The notes: generated by a model not told the origin, from the letters alone. A stretch of DNA of 64,000 nucleotides from Hymenobacter cavernae (GCF_014641455.1 NZ_BMHT01000001.1:1-64000); one strand, 5' to 3'. Shown: positions 35,554-44,774, counted from the first letter of the stretch. A program made the numbers and translations.

Positions 35554-37237
35554 AATCTTCTTCGAGTAAATCGGTAATGCAGCCGTGGCTGGCGTCGCTC
35601 ACGGTGCGGATGTACTTGAGCAGCACGCCCTGCCGCACCGGCAGCGGCGGACGTTGCCAAGCGGCGCGGCGCTCAGCTAGCTCATCGTCGGAGAGTTGCA
35701 CATTAATGGTGTTCTCGGTCGCGTCGAGAATAATCCAGTCGCCGTCCTGCACCAGGGCTAGGCCGCCGCCGTCGTAGGCTTCGGGGCAAACGTGGCCAAT
35801 CACGAAGCCGTGCGTGCCACCCGAAAAGCGACCATCGGTAATCAGCGCTACTTTGTCGCCGAGGCCGGCGCCCATGATGGCCGAAGTTGGCTTCAGCATT
35901 TCCGGCATGCCCGGACCTGCTTTCGGCCCCACGTAGCGAATCACGACGACCTGACCCGGTTGAATCTTGTGGTCGGTAATGCCCTGGTTCAGTTCTTCTT
36001 CCGAGTTGAACACAATAGCGGGGCCTTCAAACCGCAAGCCCTCTTTGCCCGTGATTTTTGCCACACCGCCCTTGGTAGCGAGGTTGCCATACAGCATCTG
36101 AATGTGGCCATCCGCTTTGATTGGGTTATCCAGCGGACGCAGCAAATCTTGCTCAGCACCAAGGGGCTTTACGTCGGCTAGGTTTTCGGCCAGCGTGCGA
36201 CCGGTCACCGTCATTAGGTCGCCGTTGAGCAGACCGTAGTCGAGCAAGGTGCGCTGCACGGCCGGCACGCCCCCTATTTTCGACAGATCCTCCATCAGGT
36301 ACTTGCCGCTGGGCTTGAGGTCGGCTAGCACTGGCACGCGGTTGCTCACGGCCTGAAAGTCCTCCATCGTCAGTTTCACACCAGCCGCGTGAGCAATGGC
36401 AATGAGGTGCAGCACGGCATTGGTCGAGCCGCCGAGCACGGTGATAACCACCATGGCATTCTCGAAAGCTTCGCGCGTTAGGATGTCGCGGGGCTTCAGA
36501 TCCAGCTCCAACAAGCGGCGCAGGTACACGCCGGCATCGAGGCACTCCTGCACTTTGGCTGGGCTATCAGCGGGCAACGACGACGAGGCCGGTACGCTCA
36601 GACCTAGGGTCTCGATGGCAGCCGCCATGGTGTTGGCCGTGTACATGCCCCCACATGCCCCCGGACCAGGGCAAGCGTTGTGGATGATGCCTTTATAATC
36701 TTCGTCCGAAATCTGGCCGTTTACTTTCTTACCGTAAGCCTCAAAGCAGGATACAATGTTGAGTTTCTGCCCCTTAAACTCCCCGCCCCGGATACTGCCA
36801 CCATACACCATCAGCGCCGGCCGGTTGAGGCGAGCCATAGCGATGAGGGCGCCGGGCATGTTCTTGTCGCAGCCGACCACGCAAGCCAGCGCATCGTAAT
36901 AGTGCGCGCCGGCCATGGCCTCAATCGAGTCGGCAATAATTTCTCTCGACACCAGCGAGAAGCGCATACCCGCATTACCGTTGGTAATACCGTCGCTCAC
37001 ACCGATCGTGTTAAACCGCAGCCCGACCAAACCCTGCGCGGCCACCCCTATTTTCACATCATCAGCCAGGCCATTGAGGTGCATGTTGCAGGTGTTCCCC
37101 TCGAAGCCGGTGGAGCAAATGCCCACAAATGGCTTGCGCAGATCGTCATCCGACAGGCCCGAGCCGATGAGCATGGCCTGTGAAGCCGGCAGGCTGTCGT
37201 CCTGCGTGTAGATGCGGCTGTATTTATTTAGGATCAT
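35516..37237 (-). CDS. ilvD: Dihydroxy-acid dehydratase
   Basis: An iron-sulfur enzyme that dehydrates dihydroxy acids to the 2-oxo acids of valine and isoleucine. Cluster-binding cysteines are in [22 protein letters not shown] and [17 protein letters not shown]. The [25 protein letters not shown] region is near the C-terminus. I use the ATG at 37237 (573 residues, [12 protein letters not shown]), which fits the family; an extended frame upstream is not conserved in character. It is the first gene of the ilv run, and a small overlapping upstream ORF might be a leader. Confidence 0.95.
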   Translation of the reverse strand: MILNKYSRIYTQDDSLPASQAMLIGSGLSDDDLRKPFVGICSTGFEGNTCNMHLNGLADDVKIGVAAQGLVGLRFNTIGVSDGITNGNAGMRFSLVSREIIADSIEAMAGAHYYDALACVVGCDKNMPGALIAMARLNRPALMVYGGSIRGGEFKGQKLNIVSCFEAYGKKVNGQISDEDYKGIIHNACPGPGACGGMYTANTMAAAIETLGLSVPASSSLPADSPAKVQECLDAGVYLRRLLELDLKPRDILTREAFENAMVVITVLGGSTNAVLHLIAIAHAAGVKLTMEDFQAVSNRVPVLADLKPSGKYLMEDLSKIGGVPAVQRTLLDYGLLNGDLMTVTGRTLAENLADVKPLGAEQDLLRPLDNPIKADGHIQMLYGNLATKGGVAKITGKEGLRFEGPAIVFNSEEELNQGITDHKIQPGQVVVIRYVGPKAGPGMPEMLKPTSAIMGAGLGDKVALITDGRFSGGTHGFVIGHVCPEAYDGGGLALVQDGDWIILDATENTINVQLSDDELAERRAAWQRPPLPVRQGVLLKYIRTVSDASHGCITDLLEEDYVNERATIPNLA

Positions 37238-37394
37238 GAAGGTTGTTACTGTGGTCCGAAGCTGAAGCGGTGCTAAGCGTCGGGGCGGTTGTACTAGAGC
37301 AGTGGGTTTCGATTGAATTCTTGAGCGCCTCAGCACACATGAGGCAGAATTTCGTGTTGCAACTACCCACGTTTGCGTTGGAGTCGAAAATCAT
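37224..37394 (-). CDS. Possible 56-residue leader ORF overlapping ilvD
   Basis: A short frame starts at the ATG at 37394 and ends with TAA overlapping the first codons of ilvD by 14 nt. It contains four cysteines, in the segments GSC, KFCLMC and THC, but no run of Ile, Val or Leu codons as in classical ilv attenuators. The overlap would allow translational coupling. No T-box or known riboswitch was recognised. It may be fortuitous. Confidence 0.3.
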   Translation of the reverse strand: MIFDSNANVGSCNTKFCLMCAEALKNSIETHCSSTTAPTLSTASASDHSNNLHDPK

Positions 37395-37529
37395 TTCTGT
37401 TTATTGTTACTATTTCAAAAGTGGATTTTTATTTAAGCAAGTGTTTGTTTTTAAGATATTTACCAGAAACACAACTACAGTCTCTAACGTGTTTTTGAAG
37501 GTTGTTTTATTGTTTTTTTCTGGGTTTGC

Positions 37530-37629
37530 AGGAACGCGCCACGGCGCGTTCAATCGTTGAACGACCCGTGGCAAGCGTCCGCCCATCGTTCCAGCGGCGC
37601 AGCTGACGAACGCGCCGTGGCGCGTTCCT
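37530..37629. repeat. Modular palindromic element, arm family A (copy 2)
   Basis: 22-nt arms, 37530-37551 and 37608-37629, of the GAACGCGCC-ACG-GCGCGTTC type. The spacer begins with AATCGTTGAACGA and contains CATCGTTC. It lies between the divergent ilvD and ureH genes. The rest of this 467-bp gap (37238-37704) holds the possible ilvD leader and no other gene. Confidence 0.9.
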
Positions 37630-37704
37630 ACCTCGTTCAATAGCAGCCATTCTGCCCGAACATCTCCTATATTTAGCCGCACTGACTTTCGCTTTTTCCG
37701 CTGC

Positions 37705-38310
37705 ATGCAGGCTTTACTACCCATTCTATTTGCGTTCGTAGTCGGCATGGGCCACGCCTTCGAGCCCGATCATTTGCTCGCCGTAAGCCAGCTCGTCGCC
37801 AAGCGCGACAACATGCTGCTGGCGGTGAAGGATGGCTTGTATTGGGGCCTAGGCCACACCACCACGCTGGTGATTTTCGGAGGCATTATCATGCTGGGCA
37901 AAGTCACCTTTCTGCAAAGCGGCTACTTTGAAGCGGCGGTAGGCCTGCTTTTGATTACGATGGGCATCGGGCGCCTCACAAACAAAGCCAACTTCAACCT
38001 AGGTCAGCAGGTGAAGTACCAGCACAGCTTTGCCTACGCCATTGGGTTGTTGCACGGACTGGCAGGCAGCGGAGCTTTAGTATTATTGGTAATGAGCGAG
38101 TTACCTGATCCGCTACAAGCTCTTGCCTATATTTTAGTCTTCGGCCTAGGTTCGGTGGTAGGTATGTTTGGGGCGGCGGCCCTCATGAATATTCCCTTCA
38201 CGCCTCGCATGCGCATCAGCCGGGTGCTCACCAGCACCGTCATTGTCATTTCCTCCCTGCTCAGCATCGGCTACGGCAGTTGGATGGTCTATGCGAATGT
38301 TAAGTTTTGA
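37705..38310 (+). CDS. ureH: UreH-like nickel permease
   Basis: A six-helix membrane protein of 201 residues. GHAFEPDHLLAVS near the N-terminus is the HxxxxDH metal motif of the NiCoT/UreH group, and a second histidine motif is in LLHGLAGSGALVLLV. The location directly upstream of the urease structural genes supports nickel uptake for the urease active site. It is not to be confused with the UreD-type protein that is named UreH in Helicobacter. A palindromic element separates it from ureAB. Confidence 0.85.
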   Translation: MQALLPILFAFVVGMGHAFEPDHLLAVSQLVAKRDNMLLAVKDGLYWGLGHTTTLVIFGGIIMLGKVTFLQSGYFEAAVGLLLITMGIGRLTNKANFNLGQQVKYQHSFAYAIGLLHGLAGSGALVLLVMSELPDPLQALAYILVFGLGSVVGMFGAAALMNIPFTPRMRISRVLTSTVIVISSLLSIGYGSWMVYANVKF

Positions 38311-38325
38311 AAGCTAGGCTACTAA

Positions 38326-38499
38326 AGAACGTCCTGCTGAGCTGGCCGAAGCATCTCTCCCGCTTCATTGCCTCTCTGCTGATTGTATAACTTGTTCCGC
38401 TCCGTAGCCCAGGGTTTAAACCCTGGGCTATTGAACGAGCTTACCGCGCCGCTCTGGCGAAGCGGGAGAGATGCTTCGGCCAGCTCAGCAGGACGTTCT
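38326..38499. repeat. Nested palindromic element, arm family C (copy 1)
   Basis: 41-nt arms (38326-38366 and 38459-38499) with GCTGAGCTGGCCGAAGCATC are exact inverted copies. Inside the spacer a second, unrelated 26-bp perfect palindrome at 38405-38430 (TAGCCCAGGGTTT and its complement) is nested. The element lies between ureH and ureAB. Confidence 0.92.
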
Positions 38500-38529
38500 A
38501 AATAGGCATTTTCGAATTCGTTGATTATC

Positions 38530-38561
38530 ATTCAACACTTAAAACTCACCACTCAACACTT
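38530..38561 (+). repeat. CAACACT-type leader repeat before ureAB
   Basis: About 32 nt of A/C-rich sequence (ATTCAACACTTAAAACTCAC...) precede the ureAB ATG by 5 nt. A close copy lies at 42855-42886 before ureG. It may be a common untranslated leader. Confidence 0.55.
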
Positions 38562-38566
38562 CCAAA

Positions 38567-39301
38567 ATGCATCTCTCGCCCAAAGACCTCGACAAACTCG
38601 TGCTGCACCAAGCCGGCTTCGTGGCCCAGAAGCGCTATGCCCGCGGCCTGCGGCTAAACTACCCCGAAGCCGTGGCGCTGCTCGCGACGCAGCTGCTGGA
38701 GTTTATCCGCGACGGCGAGCGGGTGGCGGTGCTCATGGACAAAGGCAAGAAGATCCTAGGTCGGCAGGATGTGCTGGAGGGCGTGGCCGACATGCTGGTG
38801 GAAGTGCAGGTAGAAGGCACCTTCCCCGACGGCACCAAGCTCGTGACCGTGCACCACCCCATTTGCCGCGAAGAAGGCTCGCCCGAGCTAGCTCTCTACG
38901 GCTCCGGCCTCACCAAAAAGCCGCAGACGCCCTCACCCGATAACTTCATCAACGCCGCTCCCGGCGAGTACCTGCTCGGTAGCGAAGACATCATCCTGAA
39001 CGAAGGCCGCGCCACCGTGGAGCTAGAAGTGGTCAACATGGGCGACCGGCCAGTGCAAGTTGGCTCGCACTACCCCTTCTTCGAGACGAACCTAGCCTTG
39101 CAATTTGACCGCGAAAAGGCGTACGGCTTCCGGCTCAATATCCCGGCGGGCACCGCCGTGCGCTTCGAGCCCGGCGAGCGGAAGCGCGTGACGCTGGTAG
39201 CGCTAGCTGGAGAAAAGATTGTGTATGGTGGGAATGGGTTGATTGATGGTAAGTTGGGAGAGGAGAATAAAGCAGCGGCAATGGAAAAGTTAGCTCGATA
39301 A
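38567..39301 (+). CDS. ureAB: Urease gamma-beta fusion subunit
   Basis: Urease hydrolyses urea to ammonia and carbamate. This 244-residue protein joins the gamma subunit (residues 1-100, [22 protein letters not shown] and [11 protein letters not shown]) to the beta subunit (about 135-230, [43 protein letters not shown]). The same fusion occurs in Helicobacter UreA. All family segments are present. It is followed by two AT-rich membrane ORFs before ureC, an unusual separation of structural genes. Confidence 0.94.
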   Translation: MHLSPKDLDKLVLHQAGFVAQKRYARGLRLNYPEAVALLATQLLEFIRDGERVAVLMDKGKKILGRQDVLEGVADMLVEVQVEGTFPDGTKLVTVHHPICREEGSPELALYGSGLTKKPQTPSPDNFINAAPGEYLLGSEDIILNEGRATVELEVVNMGDRPVQVGSHYPFFETNLALQFDREKAYGFRLNIPAGTAVRFEPGERKRVTLVALAGEKIVYGGNGLIDGKLGEENKAAAMEKLAR

Positions 39302-39312
39302 TTAATCAAGTT

Positions 39313-39633
39313 ATGAACCGATCCAAACTGATTAGCACGTTCTACACCTGGATTACACCTCTAGTTTTAGCAGTAAGCGTTTTTTACTTTCTCCCAATCC
39401 TAGCTTGGCTAACTAGAATTGAACAACAACCTAATCGCTGGTTTGAGATAAATGAAGCTTTGGCCTTATGGAGCCTACCTGTTTTTACCTTATGTATCAG
39501 TGGCTTTGTTTTCTGCTACATAAAAAGAAGTAATTACCTAGGCTTAATATATGTGATGCTATCAATCATTGCCTGTGGATTGATTCTTCTATTCGCTGGA
39601 CTCAGTGGTGCTAGTCCCAAATTAGAGAATTAA
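39313..39633 (+). CDS. AT-rich small membrane protein, unknown
   Basis: Not recognised. 106 residues with three hydrophobic segments (WITPLVLAVSVFYFLPILAW, LWSLPVFTLCISGFVFCYI and LGLIYVMLSIIACGLILLF). It starts 11 bp after ureAB and its DNA is clearly richer in A and T than the urease genes on both sides. It looks foreign to the operon. It could be a small membrane protein of an inserted cassette, together with the next gene. Confidence 0.65.
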   Translation: MNRSKLISTFYTWITPLVLAVSVFYFLPILAWLTRIEQQPNRWFEINEALALWSLPVFTLCISGFVFCYIKRSNYLGLIYVMLSIIACGLILLFAGLSGASPKLEN

Positions 39634-39642
39634 ATAGAGTTA

Positions 39643-40229
39643 TTATAAATATTGAATTAAACAATCATCTAATTGAAATAACAAGGCAATGCTGATTACC
39701 GATCTAAACACAGTTCTGCTTGATATATCAGACGCGGCTATGGTTCAAGTTTTATTTTTTTTGTTTAGCCCTTTATTAATATTTTTATCTTTAATTCTAT
39801 TTGTTAGGGTTGCGTTATACAAAAAAAGAGTTCAATTAGGATTTGGGTTATTATACTTGGTCAATATACTCATTCTCTGTGAAAGATTGATATTAGAACC
39901 ATCTTCATTTAAATCAATTAAAAATGACTTTCTACCATGGATATTGAACATGAAAGAAGCGAGTATGCAAGGAGAATACAATCCTTTTGTGTATTCAATT
40001 AATATTATTATAGTAGGTTTTATCATTAATATACTTTATATTATCTATAACAAAATTTATCAAAATAGGCAAGCTTAGATCATTAAAATTACTAACTGAT
40101 ATTACATACTCATAGCTCATACGTGCAGGAAAGCGGCTTTTTCTACTTCGAAAAGAACTCTTTTAGGCAATCAGCCAATGCAGTGCGTAACATCGGTTAT
40201 AATTACTGAATTGAACAATCATCTAATTG
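39643..40229. repeat. 33-bp direct repeat bracketing an AT-rich gene
   Basis: 39643-39675 and 40197-40229 agree at 30 of 33 positions. The last 16 nt, AACAATCATCTAATTG, are identical. The copies flank the AT-rich membrane gene at 39689-40078. The second copy is 31 bp before the ureC ATG. Confidence 0.85.
39689..40078 (+). CDS. AT-rich membrane protein, unknown
   Basis: Not recognised. 129 residues with an N-terminal hydrophobic region (VLFFLFSPLLIFLSLILFV) and further helices (FGLLYLVNILILC and INIIIVGFIINILYIIY). Its DNA has one of the highest A+T contents of any gene in the window. It is flanked by a 33-bp direct repeat, as if it had been inserted or duplicated together with its upstream region. 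It sits between ureAB and ureC. It may interact with the membrane protein encoded before it. Confidence 0.65.
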   Translation: MLITDLNTVLLDISDAAMVQVLFFLFSPLLIFLSLILFVRVALYKKRVQLGFGLLYLVNILILCERLILEPSSFKSIKNDFLPWILNMKEASMQGEYNPFVYSINIIIVGFIINILYIIYNKIYQNRQA

Positions 40230-40260
40230 CTTTCAGACGCAGAAAGAAAACACATTGCCT

Positions 40261-41976
40261 ATGTCTCTCCCCCTCGACCGGCGCGCTTACGCCGATATGT
40301 ACGGCCCCACGGTAGGCGACAAAGTGCGCCTCGGCGACACCGACCTGATCGTGGCAGTCGAAAAAGACTACTGCATCTACGGGGAGGAGTGCAAGTTCGG
40401 AGGCGGCAAAACTCTGCGCGACGGCATGGGACAGGCAGCGGGCGTGTCGCAGGCCGATGCACTGGATATGCTCATCACCAATGCGTTAGTGATTGACTAT
40501 ACTGGCATTTACAAAGCCGATATTGGCATCAAAAACGGCCGTATCAGCGGGATTGGGAAAGGCGGCAACCCTCACATCATGCCCGGCGTGACACCCGGCA
40601 TGGTGGTGGGCGTCACGACAGAAGTGGTAGCCGGCGAAGGCCAGATCCTGACGGCCGGCGGCATCGACTGCCACATTCACTTCATTAGTCCGCAGCAGAT
40701 CAACGAGGCCCTAGCTTCCGGCGTCACGACGATGGTGGGCGGCGGCACCGGGCCGGCGGCGGGCACCACAGCCACTACTTGCACGCCGGGCGCATTCTAC
40801 ATCGAGATGATGATGAAGGCCACGGAAGCCTACCCGTTGAACTTCGGTTTCCTAGGCAAAGGCAACAGCTCCAAGCCCGAAGGCTTGATTGAGCAGGTAG
40901 AGGCTGGTGCCCTAGGTTTCAAGCTGCACGAAGACTGGGGCACCACGCCCGCAGCCATCGACCAGTGCCTCACCATCGCCGACCAGTACGACGTGCAGGT
41001 GTGCATTCACACCGATACGCTGAACGAAAGCGGCTTTGTAGAAACGTCTACTGCCGCGTTCAAAGGCCGCACGATTCACGCCTACCACACCGAGGGCGCC
41101 GGCGGCGGCCACGCCCCTGACATCATCAAAATCTGCGGGGAGCCGAACGTTATTCCGTCGTCTACGAACCCGACCCGGCCCTTTACGGTGAACACCATCG
41201 ACGAGCACCTCGACATGCTCATGGTGTGTCACCACCTCGACAACAACATCCCCGAAGACGTGGCCTTCGCCGAAAGCCGGATCCGCGGCGAGACGATTGC
41301 CGCCGAAGATATTCTGCACGACCTAGGTGCGCTTAGCATTATCAGCTCCGATTCGCAGGCCATGGGCCGCGTGGGCGAAGTGCTGACGCGCACCTGGCAG
41401 ACGGCCCACAAAATGCGGCAGCAGCGCGGCCTGCTCCCCGAAGATGCCCACGGCCAAGCCGATAACTTCCGGGTGAAGCGCTACGTGGCGAAGTACACCA
41501 TCAACCCGGCCCGCGCCCATGGCTTTTCGGAGGAAATCGGCTCCGTGGAGCTAGGTAAGCTAGCCGATCTGGTGCTGTGGAAACCGCATTTCTTCGGTTC
41601 GCGCCCCGAGATGATTATCAAGGGAGGCATCATCGTGCAGTCGCAAATGGGCGACGCCAACGCTTCCATCCCGACGCCCCAGCCGTACTTTTCGCGGCCC
41701 ATGTTCGGCTCGTTTGGGCCAGCGATTGGTAAGACCTCGATGATCTTTGTCTCGCAGGCAGCGGTGGCACACGTGCAGCAGCATTATGGCTTGCAGAAGC
41801 AAGTAGTAGGCGTTAAAAACTGCCGTAGCGTGTCAAAGAAGGATATGGCCTTGAATGACTATTTGCCCAACATTCAAGTTGACCCGGAGACGTACAAAGT
41901 GACCGTCGACGGCGTGCACCTGACCTGTGAGCCAGCCACGAAGCTGCCGCTGGGGCAGTTGTATAATCTGTTTTAG
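40261..41976 (+). CDS. ureC: Urease alpha subunit
   Basis: The catalytic subunit with the two-nickel site. DCHIHFI gives two nickel histidines. The lysine to be carbamylated is in GFKLHEDWG, and [10 protein letters not shown] with [12 protein letters not shown] supplies further ligands. MVCHHLD is the mobile flap with its cysteine and histidine. At 571 residues it is full length, and the active-site residues appear intact. The start is the ATG at 40261. It is downstream of an AT-rich insertion and upstream of ureF across a palindromic repeat. Confidence 0.97.
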   Translation: MSLPLDRRAYADMYGPTVGDKVRLGDTDLIVAVEKDYCIYGEECKFGGGKTLRDGMGQAAGVSQADALDMLITNALVIDYTGIYKADIGIKNGRISGIGKGGNPHIMPGVTPGMVVGVTTEVVAGEGQILTAGGIDCHIHFISPQQINEALASGVTTMVGGGTGPAAGTTATTCTPGAFYIEMMMKATEAYPLNFGFLGKGNSSKPEGLIEQVEAGALGFKLHEDWGTTPAAIDQCLTIADQYDVQVCIHTDTLNESGFVETSTAAFKGRTIHAYHTEGAGGGHAPDIIKICGEPNVIPSSTNPTRPFTVNTIDEHLDMLMVCHHLDNNIPEDVAFAESRIRGETIAAEDILHDLGALSIISSDSQAMGRVGEVLTRTWQTAHKMRQQRGLLPEDAHGQADNFRVKRYVAKYTINPARAHGFSEEIGSVELGKLADLVLWKPHFFGSRPEMIIKGGIIVQSQMGDANASIPTPQPYFSRPMFGSFGPAIGKTSMIFVSQAAVAHVQQHYGLQKQVVGVKNCRSVSKKDMALNDYLPNIQVDPETYKVTVDGVHLTCEPATKLPLGQLYNLF

Positions 41977-41982
41977 AACAAT

Positions 41983-42084
41983 GTAGCGCGAAGCTCCCGC
42001 TTCGCGCATCGTTGAACGATAATCGTTGGAACGGCACCTAGCTTCAGTCGTTCAACGATGCGCGAAGCGGGAGCTTCGCGCTAC
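41983..42084. repeat. Modular palindromic element, arm family B (copy 1)
   Basis: 37-nt arms, 41983-42019 and 42048-42084, are exact inverted copies, beginning GTAGCGCGAAGCTCCCGC. The inner end of each arm has the core ATCGTTGAACGA / TCGTTCAACGAT (42048-42059). The 28-nt spacer contains ACCTAGCT. It lies 6 bp after ureC and 9 bp before ureF. Confidence 0.93.
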
Positions 42085-42093
42085 GACCGCCTT

Positions 42094-42774
42094 ATGACCC
42101 AATTTGCTCGCCTGCTTCACCTCGTCGACTCGGCCATTCCGACGGGCTCGTTTGCGTATTCCTATGGGTTGGAGAGCAGCATCACCTTTGGTTTGCTCAA
42201 GACGCCGTTTGGGCTGCGCAACTACCTGTATTCCTACTTGCAGCAAGTTGCCAGCATGGAGCTGCCGTTTATTAATTCGTGCGGAAAGCCAGGTTCATCC
42301 GACCTAGGTCCGGAGCTGCGCGACATCGTGGAAGCGTACGACGCCATGCTACTCGTGCCGACGATCCATCGGGCCAGTCTTGTGCAGGGCAAAAACTGGC
42401 TGAAGCTGCTCGAATCGTTTTACCCCGCGGCGCAGCTACGGAACCTAGGTGGTTGGTTTTCAGACAAACAGCTACCGCTACATTTCACCCTGGTATTTGC
42501 CCTGGGTCTGACCCGCGCTGGCTTTTCTGTACCCAATCTGCAAACCATGTTCCTCCACATGGCCCTGCGCGACCAGCTCAGCGCGGCCATCCGGCTAGGG
42601 TTTGTGGGGCCAATGGCTGGCCATCAGTTGCAGCACGATTTCTACTCCATCTTTGAAGAACTGCTGGCTCGCTATTCTGCCAAAGAGTACCTGGAGGCTT
42701 CGAGGTCGGCTTTTTTGCTGGATACAGCGCAGGTTTTCCACGAGGATATTTATTCCAAACTCTTTCAGAATTAA
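42094..42774 (+). CDS. ureF: Urease accessory protein UreF
   Basis: A helical accessory factor that joins UreD and UreG on apo-urease and gates nickel and GTP hydrolysis. The N-terminal LLHLVDSAIPTGSFAYSYGLE is the family signature, and LRDQLSAAIRLGFVGPMAGHQLQ lies later. 226 residues from the ATG at 42094 is the usual size; the open frame upstream lies within a palindromic repeat and is not used. UreE, commonly encoded next to UreF, is missing here. Confidence 0.93.
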   Translation: MTQFARLLHLVDSAIPTGSFAYSYGLESSITFGLLKTPFGLRNYLYSYLQQVASMELPFINSCGKPGSSDLGPELRDIVEAYDAMLLVPTIHRASLVQGKNWLKLLESFYPAAQLRNLGGWFSDKQLPLHFTLVFALGLTRAGFSVPNLQTMFLHMALRDQLSAAIRLGFVGPMAGHQLQHDFYSIFEELLARYSAKEYLEASRSAFLLDTAQVFHEDIYSKLFQN

Positions 42775-42854
42775 GCAGTTCACTGACGTTCTGACGAGGG
42801 TTCCCGCAGAAGCCGCAGAGGAGACGCAGAAGGCGCGGTGCTCTATTTAGCCCA

Positions 42855-42886
42855 ATTCAACATTCAAAACTCAACACTCAAAATTT
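42855..42886 (+). repeat. CAACACT-type leader repeat before ureG
   Basis: ATTCAACATTCAAAACTCAA and the next 12 nt resemble 38530-38561, before ureAB, at about 27 of 32 positions. The ureG ATG follows 7 nt later. Confidence 0.5.
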
Positions 42887-42893
42887 CAGACAG

Positions 42894-43646
42894 ATGGCTT
42901 TTGTCGACAAGCTAGCTTTGCTGCTGCACGGTCACTCCCACGAGGTGCTGGAGTCGCCCGGCGACTACAACGAGCGGGAAACCCGCCGCCTGCCCTCCTA
43001 CCGCAACTTTCGCAAGCGCGCTTTTACCGTGGGTATCGGTGGGCCGGTGGGCACCGGCAAAACGGCGCTGCTGAAAGCCCTGTGCGAGCGGATGCGCAAC
43101 GACCACGAGCTAGGTGTGGTGACCAACGACATCTTCACCCGCGAAGACGCCGAATTTTTGATCCGCAACAGCGCCCTGAGTGAAGACCGTATTGTGGGCG
43201 TGGAAACCGGCGGCTGCCCGCACGCGGCTATTCGGGAAGATATTTCGTTGAATATGGATGCGTTGGAAGGCCTCATGCAGCGCTTCAATTATAGACTCGA
43301 TTTCCTGTTTGTGGAAAGCGGGGGCGACAACCTGGCCGCGCACTTCAGCCGCGAGCTGGTCGACTACTCCATCTACGTCATCGACGTATCGGGCGGCGAC
43401 AAGATACCGCGCAAGGGCGGGCCCGGCATTACGCAAGCTGATTTGTTGGTTATCAACAAGATAGACTTGGCCGAGATGGTCAATGCCGACTTAGGTGTGA
43501 TGGAGCGCGACTCGAAAAAGATGCGGGGCGAAGGCCCTTTTGTCTTTGCCCGCGCCCTGCACGGCTTCAATCTGGAGGCCATTATCGACCATATTAAGAC
43601 GGCCAAAGAACGCGCCTTGCAGTCGGTGCGCGAAGACAGGCGGTAA
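42894..43646 (+). CDS. ureG: Urease accessory GTPase UreG with His-rich N-terminus
   Basis: A SIMIBI GTPase that delivers nickel to urease. The P-loop [12 protein letters not shown] is at about residues 49-60, followed by [15 protein letters not shown], the metal motif [14 protein letters not shown] and VINKIDLA. The N-terminal extension of about 40 residues includes [13 protein letters not shown], with three histidines (12, 14 and 16) that could bind nickel and partly replace UreE, which is not encoded here. 250 residues is longer than the typical 205. Confidence 0.95.
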   Translation: MAFVDKLALLLHGHSHEVLESPGDYNERETRRLPSYRNFRKRAFTVGIGGPVGTGKTALLKALCERMRNDHELGVVTNDIFTREDAEFLIRNSALSEDRIVGVETGGCPHAAIREDISLNMDALEGLMQRFNYRLDFLFVESGGDNLAAHFSRELVDYSIYVIDVSGGDKIPRKGGPGITQADLLVINKIDLAEMVNADLGVMERDSKKMRGEGPFVFARALHGFNLEAIIDHIKTAKERALQSVREDRR

Positions 43647-43684
43647 GAGGCCTGCATACCCCTGTCCCAAAACGAACCAAGCAT

Positions 43685-43717
43685 AAGCTCTGTAGATTAT
43701 TTCTACGGAGCTTTTTT
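43685..43717 (+). terminator. Terminator after ureG
   Basis: 12-bp stem (43685-43696 with 43702-43713, including one G-U pair), 5-nt loop TTATT, T6 run. It closes the rightward urease unit. Confidence 0.85.
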
Positions 43718-43884
43718 ACTGCATAATACTATATAGTAAACACATTTTTAAGCACTTAGCGCTTGAGCTTATCTGTAATAGGCGCGAATTTTGTGGCAGA
43801 TGAATCCGAAAATGGCGGCGCGTTATACGGGCTTAGCTGTTAAAAGGTTTTCATATTTTAATAGCAAAATTGCATTTCGTGCCT

Positions 43885-44637
43885 ATGCTATTGCAAGGAG
43901 TTTCATCGTCCGACACTGAGAAGCAGCGCTTATCAGCCTTACGCCCCTACCAGGCGATGGTGCAGAGCCGCCAGCAAGTGTATCAGGAGGTTGCCCGCTT
44001 AACTGCCAAGATCTTCCTGGCGCCCACCGTGCTTCTCTCCCTGGTAGATGCCGATGACGTCATACATGCCGGCACCACCGGGCTGCCGAACCTGGCCGCT
44101 TCGCTTCCTCGCGAAGAATGTATCTGCGCCACCGCAGTGTACCAGCCCGGCACCACGGTTCTCCCTGATCTACAGCTTTTTCCCTGTTCCTGGGTACGCC
44201 CCGAGCTGCTGGCAGAACGCGGCGTAAGAGCCTACGCCGGTCACCCACTCCAGACGGTGGCCGGCCAGCCCATTGGCGTGTTGTGCCTGATTGACCAGAA
44301 GGCCCGCGCCTTCTCGGCGGAGGATCAGTTGGAGCTTCAACGGCTGGCCGCCGTGTCCATGCGCATCCTGGATCTGCAACTGGCCCTGGAACACGAACCG
44401 GAGCAAGGACCGGCCGTGTGGCAGGCCATTCACCACCGTATTGCGCTTTCCATCCAGCGCATCGGCACCCTCACGGCGCTGTCGCAGTGGGAAGCCTCGC
44501 CGGAAACTCCCGCGGCTCGCTCCTACCGCACCTCCATGCACGAAGAGCGCCTACTCATTACGCAAGAGATTGATCGTGAGATAAGTATCGCCTTCGCCCA
44601 GCTTAACACCGGAAGCGCAAGAATGGGAGTGGCTTAG
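43885..44637 (+). CDS. GAF-domain protein
   Basis: About 250 residues with one GAF domain (from about residue 30 to 165), including FLAPTVLLSLVDADDVIH, ICATAVYQPGTTVLPDL and GHPLQTVAGQPIGVLCLID. GAF domains bind small ligands or cyclic nucleotides. No kinase, phosphodiesterase or DNA-binding domain follows, only a helical C-terminus. The ATG at 43885 is chosen over a TTG 15 nt upstream. It sits between ureG and the inverted ureD, without evident functional link. Confidence 0.87.
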   Translation: MLLQGVSSSDTEKQRLSALRPYQAMVQSRQQVYQEVARLTAKIFLAPTVLLSLVDADDVIHAGTTGLPNLAASLPREECICATAVYQPGTTVLPDLQLFPCSWVRPELLAERGVRAYAGHPLQTVAGQPIGVLCLIDQKARAFSAEDQLELQRLAAVSMRILDLQLALEHEPEQGPAVWQAIHHRIALSIQRIGTLTALSQWEASPETPAARSYRTSMHEERLLITQEIDREISIAFAQLNTGSARMGVA

Positions 44638-44649
44638 AACGTCGGCGAG

Positions 44650-44774
44650 TGTAGAGACGCAATATTTTGCGTCTCTCGTTGCTGATGTTGTTTACCTAGG
44701 TCATTCTAGGTGATTAGTAGACTATAGATAATACCATCGTTCAACGATGAGACGCAAAATATTGCGTCTCTACA
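44650..44774. repeat. Modular palindromic element, arm family F
   Basis: 26-nt arms, 44650-44675 and 44749-44774, begin TGTAGAGACGCAATATTTTG and are exact inverted copies; each arm folds on itself. The spacer contains ACCTAGGT and ends in TCGTTCAACGAT (44737-44748), the same core as in families A and B. It lies between the GAF gene and ureD. Confidence 0.92.

Noticed and set aside
37238..37520. T-box or other known riboswitch upstream of ilvD
   Set aside because: No T-box sequence (TGGNACC-type), no specifier loop and no terminator were recognised; only a short overlapping ORF is reported.
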